Assembly: GCF_018390735.1 (NCBI RefSeq)
Contig: NZ_JAHBCL010000030.1
Location: 1-57,223 of the forward strand
Source: Fusibacter paucivorans
Lineage (GTDB): Bacteria > Bacillota > Clostridia > Peptostreptococcales > Acidaminobacteraceae
DNA length: 57,223 nucleotides
Direction of reading: 5' to 3'
Shown: positions 17,874 through 26,787 of the stretch, in pieces
How the letters are laid out: the number at the start of each line of letters is the position of its first letter
How positions within the stretch are numbered: position 1 is the first letter of the stretch
Made by a program: the position numbers and the translations under genes
The notes under the pieces: model-generated
Database searches by the model: none
What the model was told of the DNA's origin: nothing
What the model saw: the letters and a program-made list of their open reading frames with translations, nothing else

Positions 17874-19088
17874 CTAATGTGATGGCATCTTCAATTTTGG
17901 TTTTTCGATGCGTATCGCGAGTACTTTTAAATAGTTCCCTTCGGGATAGGCATGATTGTATTTAAAATCGCGCGGCTGCTGGAAAGTTTCAACAATTTCA
18001 AAGCGCGCACGAGCCAAGTTGAAGCCTTTGCCAATCAATTGCTTGAATTTTGCCATATCGAAACTGGCAGCGTTCGTTGACGCGATAATAATGCCGCCAG
18101 GTTCTGTAATGCGTATGGCATCTGCGAGCAGTTCAGGATAATCTTTTTCTGCTGAGAAAGTGAATTGCTTAGATTTTGCAAAACTCGGCGGATCAAGAAT
18201 GACGACATCGTATTTCAATTTTTTCTTTTGTGCAAATTTAAAATAATTGAAGATATCCTCAATAATAACAGGATGTGTTTCGGGGTCAATACCATTGAGC
18301 TGATAGTTTTCTACAACGCGATCACTGGTACGATTGGCGAGATCGACACTATAAACTTGTTTGGCGCCCCCAAGAGCGGCAAATACTGAAAAAGCCCCCG
18401 TATAGGCAAATGTGTTTAAGACGGTTTTGCCTTTCGTATACTGATGACGAATGGCGCGTCGAACGTCGCGCTGGTCTAAGAAGAGGCCGACCATGGCACC
18501 ATCGTTAAAATAAATGGCAAACTGAACATCGTTTTCGCGGACAATAATGGGGAATTCAGCAGGGTTCCCCATGACGAAACCGTCACTTGACAGGTCATCG
18601 CCATCGTCATCATAACGTGTTTTTTCATAGATGGCATCGTATTCAACACTTTTGGAAAGTGCTTTTTCAATCAGCGGCTTAAAGTGATAGATTCCCTTGC
18701 TGTAATAATTAATCAAATAGTAACCGTTGAAATAGTCAATGGTGAGACCGCCAATACCGTCGCCTTCACCGTTGAAAACGCGAAAGCAGTTAGTCTTTGG
18801 ATTGTTGTAGAGTCCCAAGCGCTTCTCAATAGACTGATAGATTTTACGGGTAAAGAACCGTTCGTCAATGCGTTCACTTTCTCGGTTTGAAAGTACCCAG
18901 CCGAGGCCTTTATTTTGGTTGCCATAGTAGGCCGTTGCAATGAACTTGTTGTTGGTGTCAACGAGTTTGAGCAATGCTCCTTCATCAAGCTGTTCCAATT
19001 GATGTGCGCCCATTAATGCTTCTTTAAAAAGCAGCGGGTAACGCTTTTTATATTTATCTAAGTGCTTTTGGTGAAGCTTTATAATCAT
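17874..19088 (-). CDS. PUA-domain class I SAM methyltransferase, RlmI-like (23S rRNA m5C type)
   Basis: A 404-residue protein with an N-terminal PUA-like RNA-binding domain (about 1-75) and a C-terminal Rossmann methyltransferase. The SAM-binding motif is in TFAYTGAFSVFAALGG, the acidic ribose ligand in VYSVDL, and the catalytic region in VILDPPSFAKS. In E. coli the RlmI family makes m5C1962 in 23S rRNA; Firmicutes members (YwbD-like) are annotated the same way, but the target here is inferred. The ATG at 19088 follows GGAGGTAATT; a reading that starts at 19151 would cross the promoter region. It stands alone, divergent from the SulP gene. Confidence 0.88.
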   Translation of the reverse strand: MIIKLHQKHLDKYKKRYPLLFKEALMGAHQLEQLDEGALLKLVDTNNKFIATAYYGNQNKGLGWVLSNRESERIDERFFTRKIYQSIEKRLGLYNNPKTNCFRVFNGEGDGIGGLTIDYFNGYYLINYYSKGIYHFKPLIEKALSKSVEYDAIYEKTRYDDDGDDLSSDGFVMGNPAEFPIIVRENDVQFAIYFNDGAMVGLFLDQRDVRRAIRHQYTKGKTVLNTFAYTGAFSVFAALGGAKQVYSVDLANRTSDRVVENYQLNGIDPETHPVIIEDIFNYFKFAQKKKLKYDVVILDPPSFAKSKQFTFSAEKDYPELLADAIRITEPGGIIIASTNAASFDMAKFKQLIGKGFNLARARFEIVETFQQPRDFKYNHAYPEGNYLKVLAIRIEKPKLKMPSH

Positions 19089-19226
19089 AATTACCTCCGT
19101 ATGGATATCATGGATATTATATCTGAAAAAACATTGAAACACAAATGACATATTGTTTTGAAATATACTGTATACAAAGCGATGCGGCAGTGCTAAAATT
19201 GTTTTGGAAACTTTAAAGGAGGTTTT

Positions 19227-20927
19227 ATGTCAAAGTTTATACCTAAGTTATGGACGACTTTGCGCGATTACAATAGAGAGCAGTTTCTCGCAGATGTGAC
19301 AGCGGGAATTATCGTTGCCATCATCGCATTGCCACTATCAATTGCGTTGGGAATTGCATCTGGCGTTACACCTGAAATGAGGTTATGGACGGCTATTATC
19401 GCCGGATTTTTTATTTCTGCTTTTGGCGGCAGTCGTGTTTTGATCGGCGGACCAACGGGCGCTTTTATGGTGATCGTCTATGGGATTGTCGTGCAATATG
19501 GTCTAGACGGCCTTATTATCGCGACGATCATGGCGGGGATCATACTTATTGTGATGGGTGTACTGGGACTTGGGAGTCTGATAAAATTTATTCCCTACCC
19601 GATTACGACTGGGTTTACCAGTGGTATTGCCCTCGTTATTTTTAGTACGCAGATCAATGATTTTTTTGGCCTCAATCTGTCTGAGATTCCATCGGAATTT
19701 ATCGAGAAATGGGGGGCGTATATTCGTCATTTCAGTCAACTGAGTCTCTCGACAACGTTTGTGGGCATATTGGCGCTTATCGTTGCCATCTTGTGGCCGA
19801 AATTTAATAAAAAAATACCGGGATCTTTAATCGCACTCGTTGTGACGACGCTTTTGGTGCAAGTATTTCATTTAGAGGTAATGACAGTCGGCGCAAAGTT
19901 CGGCGAACTGTCGCGAGCAATGCCGATGCCGCATTTGCCAGTGGTTTCAATTGAAAGGTTAAAGGAACTCATGAAACCTGCATTTACGATTGCCGTTCTC
20001 GGTGCGATTGAATCGCTATTGGCATGTGTTGTTTCGGATGGCATGATTGGCGGCAGACATCGTTCCAATATGGAACTCGTGGCTCAGGGCATCGCCAATA
20101 TCGCATCCGGCATTATGGGGGGCATTCCCGCAACTGGAGCGATCGCCAGGACGGCGGCTAATGTCAAAAATGGTGGACGCACACCTGTTGCAGGTATTGT
20201 TCATGCAGCGGTACTGTTTCTAATTGTCATGATCTTTATGCCCTATGCACAGTTGATACCATTATCCTCGCTGGCAGCTGTTTTGATGATCGTTGCTTAC
20301 AATATGAGTGAATGGCGTGAATTTGCAGCACTTTTACAGGCGCCAAAGAGTGATGTTGCCGTTTTGCTTATGACTTTTTCACTTACCGTGCTGATCGACT
20401 TGGTGGCGGCGATAGAGGTTGGTATTATTTTGGCGGCATTTCTATTTGTGAAGCGCATGGCAGATGCTGCAGATGTCAGCATATTACTGACCGATCGTTT
20501 TGAAGACGAGGAGACTGAGCCGCTTCAAAAGATGGAAAAAGATGTCGTCGTTTATGAGCTTAACGGGCCGTTTTTCTTTGGCGCAGCAGATAAATTCGTT
20601 GAGGCGCTGCGTGATTTTAGAGAGGATTATCGGGTATTAATCCTAAGGATGCGGCATGTGCCAATCATGGATGTGACAGCGTTTAACGCACTTTTAAGAC
20701 TTGAAAAACGATGTCGAACGCATCATGTGAAACTTATGATTTCAGGTGTTCAGGCACAGCCGTATAAAATGATGTCTAAAAACGGGTTTGTACAGCGCAT
20801 TGGTGAAACCTACTTTTACGAAACGATTCACGAGGCCAAAGCGGGTGCCAGAGCATGGATGGCTCAAAATGAACAGACGCGCGATGAACATTTTTTACAA
20901 TATCTAAAAGAGCAAACGGCTCATTAA
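19227..20927 (+). CDS. SulP-family (SLC26) anion transporter with STAS domain
   Basis: A 566-residue inner-membrane transporter. About ten to twelve hydrophobic segments span residues 20-410, beginning with the conserved ADVTAGIIVAIIALPLSIALGIASG, and including the GGPTGAF motif and the later GGIPATGAIARTAANVKNGG loop. A cytoplasmic STAS domain follows (about 435-550; VVYELNGPFFFGAADKF, RHVPIMDVTAFNALL). Family members move sulfate, bicarbonate or other anions, often with sodium or protons; the substrate is not decided. Start after TAAAGGAGG. No sulfate-assimilation or carbonic anhydrase gene is adjacent to hint at the ion. Confidence 0.92.
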   Translation: MSKFIPKLWTTLRDYNREQFLADVTAGIIVAIIALPLSIALGIASGVTPEMRLWTAIIAGFFISAFGGSRVLIGGPTGAFMVIVYGIVVQYGLDGLIIATIMAGIILIVMGVLGLGSLIKFIPYPITTGFTSGIALVIFSTQINDFFGLNLSEIPSEFIEKWGAYIRHFSQLSLSTTFVGILALIVAILWPKFNKKIPGSLIALVVTTLLVQVFHLEVMTVGAKFGELSRAMPMPHLPVVSIERLKELMKPAFTIAVLGAIESLLACVVSDGMIGGRHRSNMELVAQGIANIASGIMGGIPATGAIARTAANVKNGGRTPVAGIVHAAVLFLIVMIFMPYAQLIPLSSLAAVLMIVAYNMSEWREFAALLQAPKSDVAVLLMTFSLTVLIDLVAAIEVGIILAAFLFVKRMADAADVSILLTDRFEDEETEPLQKMEKDVVVYELNGPFFFGAADKFVEALRDFREDYRVLILRMRHVPIMDVTAFNALLRLEKRCRTHHVKLMISGVQAQPYKMMSKNGFVQRIGETYFYETIHEAKAGARAWMAQNEQTRDEHFLQYLKEQTAH

Positions 20928-20985
20928 CATAAGCTGGCGTTTGATCGTTGAGATGATGAAAAATTTGTACACATAATTGAGGTAG

Positions 20986-22389
20986 ATGATGATTGAAGAA
21001 GGCAGAATAAAGATTTGGAAGACGGAAGGAATAAAAAACGGTGATCGTGCGCCGCTAGCGCAGTCTTCCGTATCAATAGCAGCATTAGAACCGGTATCTG
21101 AATCAAACAAAGTTGTTTACTGGATGCAGTCTGCACAGCGGACGATACACAATCACGCTTTGGCATATGCGATCGAACGTGCAAATGCAATGCAATTGCC
21201 ATTGACAGTAGCCTTCTGCATCATGCCGAATTTCCCAAATGCGAATACACGGCATTTTCAATTTATGCTTGAAGGACTCTCAGAGACATCGGCGGCTCTG
21301 AGTGCAATGGGCTGCGAGTTGCAATGGCGCATTGGCGAGCCTGCACCCTTTATAGAATCGGTTTGCCGATCGGCGGCGTTATTAGTGATGGATGATGCTT
21401 ATTTAAAATATGAGCGCCAGTTAAAGCAGACTGTTGCTGCAAGCGTTTTATGTGAAGTTGTCCAAGTCTCCACCAATGTGGTGGTACCCGTAATGGCAGC
21501 GTATCCAAAGTCGGCTTATGGTGCTTACGTGCTTAGGGCTTCTATTCACAAGCTTATGCCCTATTATGATAAGCCCTTTACGTTGCCGGAGCTCCTGTAT
21601 AAAACGCGTGAGACGGCAAAACCGATTGATGAATCATTGATGGACTTGTTAAAGTGTGAATCGCTGCCGGCATCATCGCGCTATATCGGCGGTTTTTCAA
21701 AGGCAATGGCGATCTTGATGCAGTTTATTGAAACGGGAATCGCAGATTATGCAGATGATGGCAATAATCCGGATCTTATGCGGACATCAGGCCTTAGCCC
21801 ATATCTGCATTTTGGTCAAATTTCGCCAGTGACAATTATTGAACAGCTTCGCCAGACGGGTTCATACGACGAGACGTTTGTCGAACAGCTAGTCGTTAGA
21901 CGCGAGCTGGCGTTTAACTATGTTTATTATGAACCTGGCTATGATGAAGCGCTTGAATTGATTTTACCTAAATGGGCCATGGAAACGCTAATCGTGCACA
22001 TTGGAGATACACGTCCCTATTGTTATTCACTTTCAGACTTTGAAGATGCAAAAACACATGATTCTTATTGGAATGCAGCGCAGCGACAACTTATCATGGA
22101 AGGAACTGTTCATAATTACATGCGCATGTATTGGGGGAAAAAAATAATAGAGTGGTCTAAAACACCTGATGAGGCTTTTCAGACCATGCTCTATTTAAAC
22201 GATAAATACGCACTTGACGGCAGAGATCCAAATGGTTATGCGGGAATTGCATGGTGCTTTGGTAAACACGATCGACCATGGCAAGAGCGCCAGATTTTTG
22301 GAAAGATACGTTATATGAATGATAAGGGACTTAAACGAAAATTCAAGATGGCGGATTATGTGGCGCGATATCATGAAGTGACTGAATGA
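20986..22389 (+). CDS. phr: Class II deoxyribodipyrimidine (CPD) photolyase
   Basis: A 467-residue flavoprotein that repairs cyclobutane pyrimidine dimers with blue light. It resembles class II photolyases: [19 protein letters not shown] near residue 45, the FAD-binding half with [27 protein letters not shown], and the C-terminal block [11 protein letters not shown]...EWSKTP...[29 protein letters not shown] (gaps marked). This class occurs in some anaerobic clostridia and archaea and differs from E. coli PhrB. GAGGT precedes two adjacent ATG codons; the first is used here. The 3' end overlaps the convergent MCP gene by 47 bases. It suggests the organism sees sunlight at times. Confidence 0.94.
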   Translation: MMIEEGRIKIWKTEGIKNGDRAPLAQSSVSIAALEPVSESNKVVYWMQSAQRTIHNHALAYAIERANAMQLPLTVAFCIMPNFPNANTRHFQFMLEGLSETSAALSAMGCELQWRIGEPAPFIESVCRSAALLVMDDAYLKYERQLKQTVAASVLCEVVQVSTNVVVPVMAAYPKSAYGAYVLRASIHKLMPYYDKPFTLPELLYKTRETAKPIDESLMDLLKCESLPASSRYIGGFSKAMAILMQFIETGIADYADDGNNPDLMRTSGLSPYLHFGQISPVTIIEQLRQTGSYDETFVEQLVVRRELAFNYVYYEPGYDEALELILPKWAMETLIVHIGDTRPYCYSLSDFEDAKTHDSYWNAAQRQLIMEGTVHNYMRMYWGKKIIEWSKTPDEAFQTMLYLNDKYALDGRDPNGYAGIAWCFGKHDRPWQERQIFGKIRYMNDKGLKRKFKMADYVARYHEVTE

Positions 22390-23494
22390 GCATTGCATTT
22401 TGTGTTAAAAGATCAAAGATTGCTTTGAGCTCATTTGAAATCATAATGCGCTGTGCATTGGTTTCTTTGTTTTTTTGAGAAATAATATGAATCTGATCAT
22501 GCTCGGAATCACTTGCACTAAGGACTGTTTCAAGGCGGGAAGTAACACCTGTCATTTTTTCTGTCAACTTTTGACGAAAGGCTTCACCCTCCTGCAAGCT
22601 GGCGCGCGTTTGATACATTGCGCCTTCAAATTGTGAAAACGTATCTTGAAGCTGATTAACGTGCTGATAATGCTTCGCTTGAAGGGTTTCAACATTGGCA
22701 AGTGCATCCGTTGTATGAATCGAAAGTTTTCGGATTTCCTGGGCGACGACTTCAAAACCTCTGCCCGCTTCACCGGCGCGGGAAGCTTCAATAGAGGCGT
22801 TTAACGCCAGCAAGTTGACCTGTGATGCAATGGCGCCGATCGCAGCCAAGCGATCTTCAAATTGCTTTGCAGATTCGAGCAAATCAGCGGCAGTTGTCTC
22901 TGCTTCATGAACGACTTTTAAAAGCTGTTCGTTTGATTGATCAATATTGTGAAGCAATGAGGCAGTCTTGTTAAAAAAGTCAGTTGCATCGGAAGCTTCT
23001 GCTTCTGCTTCGCTTGAGTGTGTTTTGGCACGTTGCGCAAATGCTGTGAGTGCAGTAATGTCAGAGGAAACACCGAGATTATTATGTCGAAGTGCTTCGT
23101 CGAGTGCTGAAATGGTCTCTGCTTTAGCTTCTATGAGCCGATTGTTCTGATAAAGTTGATCAGCCCCATCTCTAAGCTGGGTTAACAGTTTGTTTTGCAG
23201 TGCGTTTTGATCAGAGAGAAAGGTTTCGGATTTTTTTATTTCTGCAATGAGCGTGTGATTTTCTTTGTTAAGCGCTAGTGCACGAGATTGGCTGACACCG
23301 CCAATTGCTGCAAAAACACCTAGAAAAATAGGTGCAGTGTCAATCATATAGAGCAGTTTGTTTGCATCATGTATCTGTATGAGTGTTTGTAAACTCAAAC
23401 CTTGATGTTTTAGAAGCAATTCAAGTGTAATGGCACCAATTGGAAAGATTGCTCCAAATAAAAAGCCTATGCCAAAATATTTTCTTATAACCAT
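22343..23494 (-). CDS. Methyl-accepting chemotaxis protein without periplasmic sensor domain
   Basis: A 383-residue chemoreceptor-like protein. Two hydrophobic segments (about 6-26 and 45-65) are joined by a short loop, so no extracellular ligand domain exists. The rest is helical and contains the highly conserved signalling tip ([37 protein letters not shown], given here only as a family marker at about 215-250). No HAMP domain is evident. The ATG at 23494 follows GGGAGG. Signals would have to come from the membrane, a partner or the cytoplasm. The 3' end overlaps phr on the other strand by 47 bases. Confidence 0.88.
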   Translation of the reverse strand: MVIRKYFGIGFLFGAIFPIGAITLELLLKHQGLSLQTLIQIHDANKLLYMIDTAPIFLGVFAAIGGVSQSRALALNKENHTLIAEIKKSETFLSDQNALQNKLLTQLRDGADQLYQNNRLIEAKAETISALDEALRHNNLGVSSDITALTAFAQRAKTHSSEAEAEASDATDFFNKTASLLHNIDQSNEQLLKVVHEAETTAADLLESAKQFEDRLAAIGAIASQVNLLALNASIEASRAGEAGRGFEVVAQEIRKLSIHTTDALANVETLQAKHYQHVNQLQDTFSQFEGAMYQTRASLQEGEAFRQKLTEKMTGVTSRLETVLSASDSEHDQIHIISQKNKETNAQRIMISNELKAIFDLLTQNAMLIQSLHDIAPHNPPS

Positions 23495-23723
23495 ATGGCC
23501 TCCCAATCATTTGCTTTAGACCGGCATAATCAGTCCTGTCGCATATTATGGATGAATAATTCCCCATTAACGTGATGATCAAAGTTATTGCATAAAAAAG
23601 ATTTTGCTATACAAATACCCAAAAATCACGGTGATTCCACAAGAGATTGATAGGAAAGGGGCATTGTGTGTGTCAGCAAAAGATTATATAATACCTTTCA
23701 GAGATGTAAAATAGGATTTGTTG

Positions 23724-23813
23724 ATGAGATTATGGTTAGAGAAGTGGCAAAGAGCCATTAACCGCCGCTTAATGGTTTTACAGGCTGCTTTCGCGGCGAT
23801 GTTTATTTTTTGA
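23724..23813 (+). CDS. Possible 29-residue amphipathic/membrane small protein upstream of sfsA
   Basis: In the 339-base spacer between the MCP and sfsA an ATG at 23724, seven bases after AGGATTT, opens 29 codons: it starts MRLWLEKWQRAINRR and ends with a hydrophobic half LMVLQAAFAAMFIF. A -10-like TATAAT at about 23675 lies upstream. The arrangement (basic, tryptophan-rich helix then hydrophobic tail) resembles small membrane peptides, but short open frames arise by chance. Low confidence. The rest of the spacer (23495-23720) shows no gene. Confidence 0.25.
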   Translation: MRLWLEKWQRAINRRLMVLQAAFAAMFIF

Positions 23814-23833
23814 CTAAACGGAAAGGAGGCATT

Positions 23834-24544
23834 ATGGTTTATCAGTTCGAAGAACTCATTGAGGGTATATTTATAGAGCGTCCCAATCGATACATTGCAA
23901 AGGTGGCAATTAACAATGCCATTGTGACAGTTCACGTACATGATCCAGGACGTTTGCAGGAACTTTTGTACGAAGGCAATACGTGCTTGATTAAATATGC
24001 GGCAAGTGAAAAGCGCAAAACGGACTGGGATATGATTGCGGCGAAAAAGAATGACGGTTATGTCCTGATTCATTCAGGCTATCATCGTTATATTGCAGAA
24101 GCAATCTTGTCGTCTTCCAAGTGGACACCGTTCGATGCGGTCTACACTTATCGTGCTGAAGTGAAGACGTTTGATTCTCGTTTGGACTTTTGCCTAATGC
24201 CTTCTGAGAATGAACGGATTTGGGTAGAGGTGAAAGGCTGTTCACTATCGGAAGATGGTACGGCGAAATTTCCGGATGCCCCAACCGTTAGAGGCCGACG
24301 GCATTTGGAAACGCTAATGAAGTTGAAAGCAAGCGGCGATCGTGCCGCGGTGCTGCTTTTGATATTAAGCGAAGCGGAGCGTTTTGTCCCTAAGCGCGAT
24401 ACAGATCCTGATTTCTACAAGACCTTTTACGAAGCGATTGCACAAGGTGTAGAAGTTTATCCAGTTAAAGTAACTTTTGATCGACAGGTTAATGGCTTGG
24501 TTTATGGCGGCATGATAGAAATAATGGCGTGTGAAGCGATATGA
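23834..24544 (+). CDS. sfsA: SfsA family protein
   Basis: A 236-residue SfsA protein (sugar fermentation stimulation protein; an OB-fold plus a PD-(D/E)XK nuclease-like domain). The markers are the N-terminal EGIFIERPNRYIAKV and VHVHDPGRLQELL, and the nuclease-like core DSRLDFCLM with WVEVKGCSL and FPDAPTVRGRRHL. Length is usual. Start at 23834 after AAAGGAGG. Its stop overlaps the start of the next gene (ATGA), so it is coupled to the lysO pair. The molecular function of SfsA is not well established; nucleic acid binding is suggested by the fold. Confidence 0.95.
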   Translation: MVYQFEELIEGIFIERPNRYIAKVAINNAIVTVHVHDPGRLQELLYEGNTCLIKYAASEKRKTDWDMIAAKKNDGYVLIHSGYHRYIAEAILSSSKWTPFDAVYTYRAEVKTFDSRLDFCLMPSENERIWVEVKGCSLSEDGTAKFPDAPTVRGRRHLETLMKLKASGDRAAVLLLILSEAERFVPKRDTDPDFYKTFYEAIAQGVEVYPVKVTFDRQVNGLVYGGMIEIMACEAI

Positions 24545-24825
24545 TGATTGTCTTATATATGGCGCTGCTCTTAGTGGGGGCATGGCTTAGTTATCGCAAT
24601 AGAATAAATGAAGTGTGGTATAAACGGCTGGAGCCGATCCAAATGTGGTGTCTTTACTTCTTGCTCGTTGTCATGGGTATGCGTATTGGTTCAGATCGTG
24701 AAATCTTAAGTGCTTTTTTTCAGATTGGGCTTCACGCAAGTGTTTTTGCGGTTTTCTCAGTTGCGGGCAGTGTACTCGTCGTTTACGGTATGCTGCGCAT
24801 GGTAGGAGGGCGGGATGACCGGTAA
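24541..24825 (+). CDS. lysO: LysO-type lysine exporter, N-terminal part (separate polypeptide)
   Basis: A 94-residue membrane protein with three hydrophobic segments (about 3-17, 33-48 and 58-85) that matches the N-terminal part of the LysO/DUF340 L-lysine exporter (QMWCLYFLLVVMGMRIGSD). Its start overlaps the sfsA stop by four bases and its 3' end overlaps the next gene by 11. Together the two reading frames make 290 residues, the size of a one-piece LysO. The second gene has its own ribosome site, so this looks like a stable split, not a frameshift. See the next entry. Confidence 0.75.
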   Translation: MMIVLYMALLLVGAWLSYRNRINEVWYKRLEPIQMWCLYFLLVVMGMRIGSDREILSAFFQIGLHASVFAVFSVAGSVLVVYGMLRMVGGRDDR

Positions 24826-25405
24826 AATTATGCTGGCGGTTGCCATCGGTGTTGGATTGGGATTATTGCTGCCGAGTGAGATCAGTAGTGCTTCAACAAT
24901 GCTTCTAAATATTGGTCTCTGTGTGCTGCTCTTTTTTGTCGGTATTGACATCGGTCGCAATAAGACAATACTTCAGACAATTAAGCGTTCTGGCATTTTC
25001 TTCATTATGGTGCCGCTTGGAACCGCTGTCGGTTCTATTGGCGGTGCAATGATTGCGGGATTATTCCTCGGTTATCCTGTGAATGAGGCGGGAGCGGTAG
25101 GTGCCGGATTTGGATGGTATACGCTTTCGGCTATTATTATTGCACCTTATCAGGCAGAACTTTCAGTATTGGCTTTTCTCACCAATATTATGCGAGAGAT
25201 TATTGCAATTTTAACCATTCCCATACTTGCAAAACGGCTGGGTCATATAGCGGCGATTGCACCATCTGGCGCAACGGCAATGGACACGACGCTACCGATT
25301 ATTTCAAAGCACACTTCCGGCGAAACCGCTGTGCTCGCTTTTGCAACCGGGCTGATATTATCGCTGATGGTACCTGTTTTAGTGCCGTTTATACTGAAGT
25401 TATAA
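24815..25405 (+). CDS. lysO: LysO-type lysine exporter, C-terminal part
   Basis: A 196-residue membrane protein with about six hydrophobic segments that matches the main part of LysO: it begins MTGKIMLAVAIGVGLG, with LFFVGIDIGRN, GFGWYTLSAIIIAPYQAELSVLAFLTN and the DTTLPIISKHTSGET motif. LysO exports lysine and its toxic analogue from the cytoplasm. GGAGGGCGGG sits just before its ATG, inside the 3' end of the first part. An in-frame fusion would need a frame change across the 11-base overlap, so two chains are made that probably assemble. Last gene of the sfsA-lysO operon, ended by the terminator at 25452. Confidence 0.85.
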   Translation: MTGKIMLAVAIGVGLGLLLPSEISSASTMLLNIGLCVLLFFVGIDIGRNKTILQTIKRSGIFFIMVPLGTAVGSIGGAMIAGLFLGYPVNEAGAVGAGFGWYTLSAIIIAPYQAELSVLAFLTNIMREIIAILTIPILAKRLGHIAAIAPSGATAMDTTLPIISKHTSGETAVLAFATGLILSLMVPVLVPFILKL

Positions 25406-25451
25406 TTTGATACGACGATTTCACATCATACTGGATTGTATAGACGAAAAG

Positions 25452-25500
25452 AAGCCTTGACGCGGATCGAAAATGGATCACATGTCAAGGCTTTTGCTTT
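25452..25500. terminator. Terminator between convergent lysO and tpx
   Basis: AAGCCTTGAC pairs with GTCAAGGCTT (25484-25493) and an inner GGATC/GATC-type pairing closes the loop. T-rich sequence follows on the plus strand (TTGCTTT) and a weaker run on the minus strand. Confidence 0.75.
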
Positions 25501-25528
25501 AAGAGGATAAAGAGTGATGATTGTTTGA

Positions 25529-26032
25529 TTATTCAAGTGTTTTAATAAAGTCGAGCACTTTATCATAATCAGGATGCGTGCCGACTTCTTTTACATATTC
25601 AACATAACGGACGACGTTGTTAGTGTCGACGACGACAATACCTCGACTGAGCAGTCTGAGTTTATCAATGGCAAAACCGTATTTCATGCCAAAATCCAAT
25701 GTTTGATAATCGGACACGACGATAGCATTTTCAATACTGTTTGCAACACAGAAACGCTGTTGTGCAAACGGCAAGTCGACACTGATGGTTAAGACGACGA
25801 TATTTGGATCTTTTGTTGCTTCTTCATTGAACTGAATAGTTTGAAGTTCACAAATTTTTGTATCGACGGATGGGACGACGCTGATAATTTTTAATTTGCC
25901 GTCAAGAGAATCGAATGAAAAAGGAGTCATGTCTTTATTTACTGCTGTAAAATGGGGCGCTTGATCGCCAACTTTGATTTCGTTTCCGAGTAATGTGATG
26001 GGCTTGCCACCCATGGTAATATTTGATCTCAT
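25529..26032 (-). CDS. tpx: Thiol peroxidase Tpx
   Basis: A 167-residue atypical 2-Cys peroxiredoxin that reduces hydrogen peroxide and alkyl peroxides using thioredoxin. The peroxidatic cysteine lies in VVPSVDTKICELQT and the resolving cysteine in AQQRFCVANSI; DFGMKYGFAID and GIVVVDTNNVV are also family-typical. ATG at 26032 after GGAGGT; an upstream in-frame start at 26047 would include the ribosome site. Single gene, divergent from the PNPOx gene across a 274-base spacer with DnaA-box-like sites. Confidence 0.96.
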   Translation of the reverse strand: MRSNITMGGKPITLLGNEIKVGDQAPHFTAVNKDMTPFSFDSLDGKLKIISVVPSVDTKICELQTIQFNEEATKDPNIVVLTISVDLPFAQQRFCVANSIENAIVVSDYQTLDFGMKYGFAIDKLRLLSRGIVVVDTNNVVRYVEYVKEVGTHPDYDKVLDFIKTLE

Positions 26033-26209
26033 ATTTTTGACCTCCATTGTTTATGTACGTTCTATATGTTGCCATTTCCGTTGCGAATAAACAGCAAAAC
26101 GGCAATATTCACAAATTATTCATAATAGGCCGCAGGATTCGCTTGAAAACGGTTGATTAATGGTTCATAACATAATAAACTGTTCTATATGGTTGAATTA
26201 AGCAACATG

Positions 26210-26258
26210 TTATCCACACAAATTGTGTATAAACTCAAATATCTGGGGATAATCCACA
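26210..26258. promoter_or_regulatory. Cluster of three DnaA-box-like 9-mers
   Basis: TTATCCACA at 26210-26218 is the perfect DnaA consensus; TGTGTATAA at 26224-26232 is its reverse-strand form TTATACACA (fits TTATNCACA); TAATCCACA at 26250-26258 has one mismatch. All lie in 49 bases of AT-rich spacer between tpx and the PNPOx gene. DnaA-box clusters outside oriC are known to titrate DnaA or regulate promoters; which applies here is inferred. Not accompanied by dnaA or dnaN. Confidence 0.55.
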
Positions 26259-26306
26259 AATACTTGGGCATAAATACTTAATATTTTTTTCATAAGGAGG
26301 CTATCA

Positions 26307-26786
26307 ATGTTTAAAGCGATGCGACGCGCAGATAAAAAAATGACTGATGCACAGGTAGAAACGGTATTGGCAGAGGCCGGTTACGGTGTTTTGGGGCTGA
26401 CGCTGCCAAGCGGCTACCCCTATGCGGTTCCGGTGAACTATGTGTACAAAGATAATGCGATTTATATTCATTGTGCAGGCGAAGGACAGAAACTCGATGC
26501 GATTCGTCATTCTGAAAAGGCGATGTTCTCTATCGTTCACTCTGAAAACGTCATCAAGAGCAAATTTACGACGGCATTTGAAAGCGTCATGGTCTTTGGT
26601 ACTGCCGAAATCATTGAAGCGAGCCATGAAAATGCAGGTCCGTTAGCATTATTTATTGAGAAATATTCGCAGGATTTTAAAGCTGAAGGCATGGCTTATG
26701 TTGAAAGAGCCGCTGCGAAGACGACTTTGATTAAACTGTCTATTGAACATCGAGAAGGCAAGATCAACGATAGAAAAGAGGCGTAA
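26307..26786 (+). CDS. Pyridoxamine 5'-phosphate oxidase family flavoprotein (NimA-like)
   Basis: A 159-residue split-barrel FMN-binding protein. The N-terminal half has the pattern of the NimA/PNPOx-like family (VLAEAGYGVLGLTLPSGYPYAVPVNYVYKDNAIYIHCA, shown as two blocks about residues 20-57), followed by GQKLDAIRHSEKAMFSIV. Proteins of this type reduce nitroaromatics or bind flavin/heme; classical PdxH activity is unlikely from the length and motifs. ATG after AAGGAGG. Stop lies one base before the start of the IMPase gene, so the two are coupled. Confidence 0.85.
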   Translation: MFKAMRRADKKMTDAQVETVLAEAGYGVLGLTLPSGYPYAVPVNYVYKDNAIYIHCAGEGQKLDAIRHSEKAMFSIVHSENVIKSKFTTAFESVMVFGTAEIIEASHENAGPLALFIEKYSQDFKAEGMAYVERAAAKTTLIKLSIEHREGKINDRKEA

Positions 26787-26787
26787 A

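Noticed and set aside
26210-26258. Chromosomal origin of replication
   Set aside because: Three boxes alone, without dnaA, dnaN, a DNA-unwinding element or a clear strand-bias switch, are not enough; kept only as a DnaA-box cluster.
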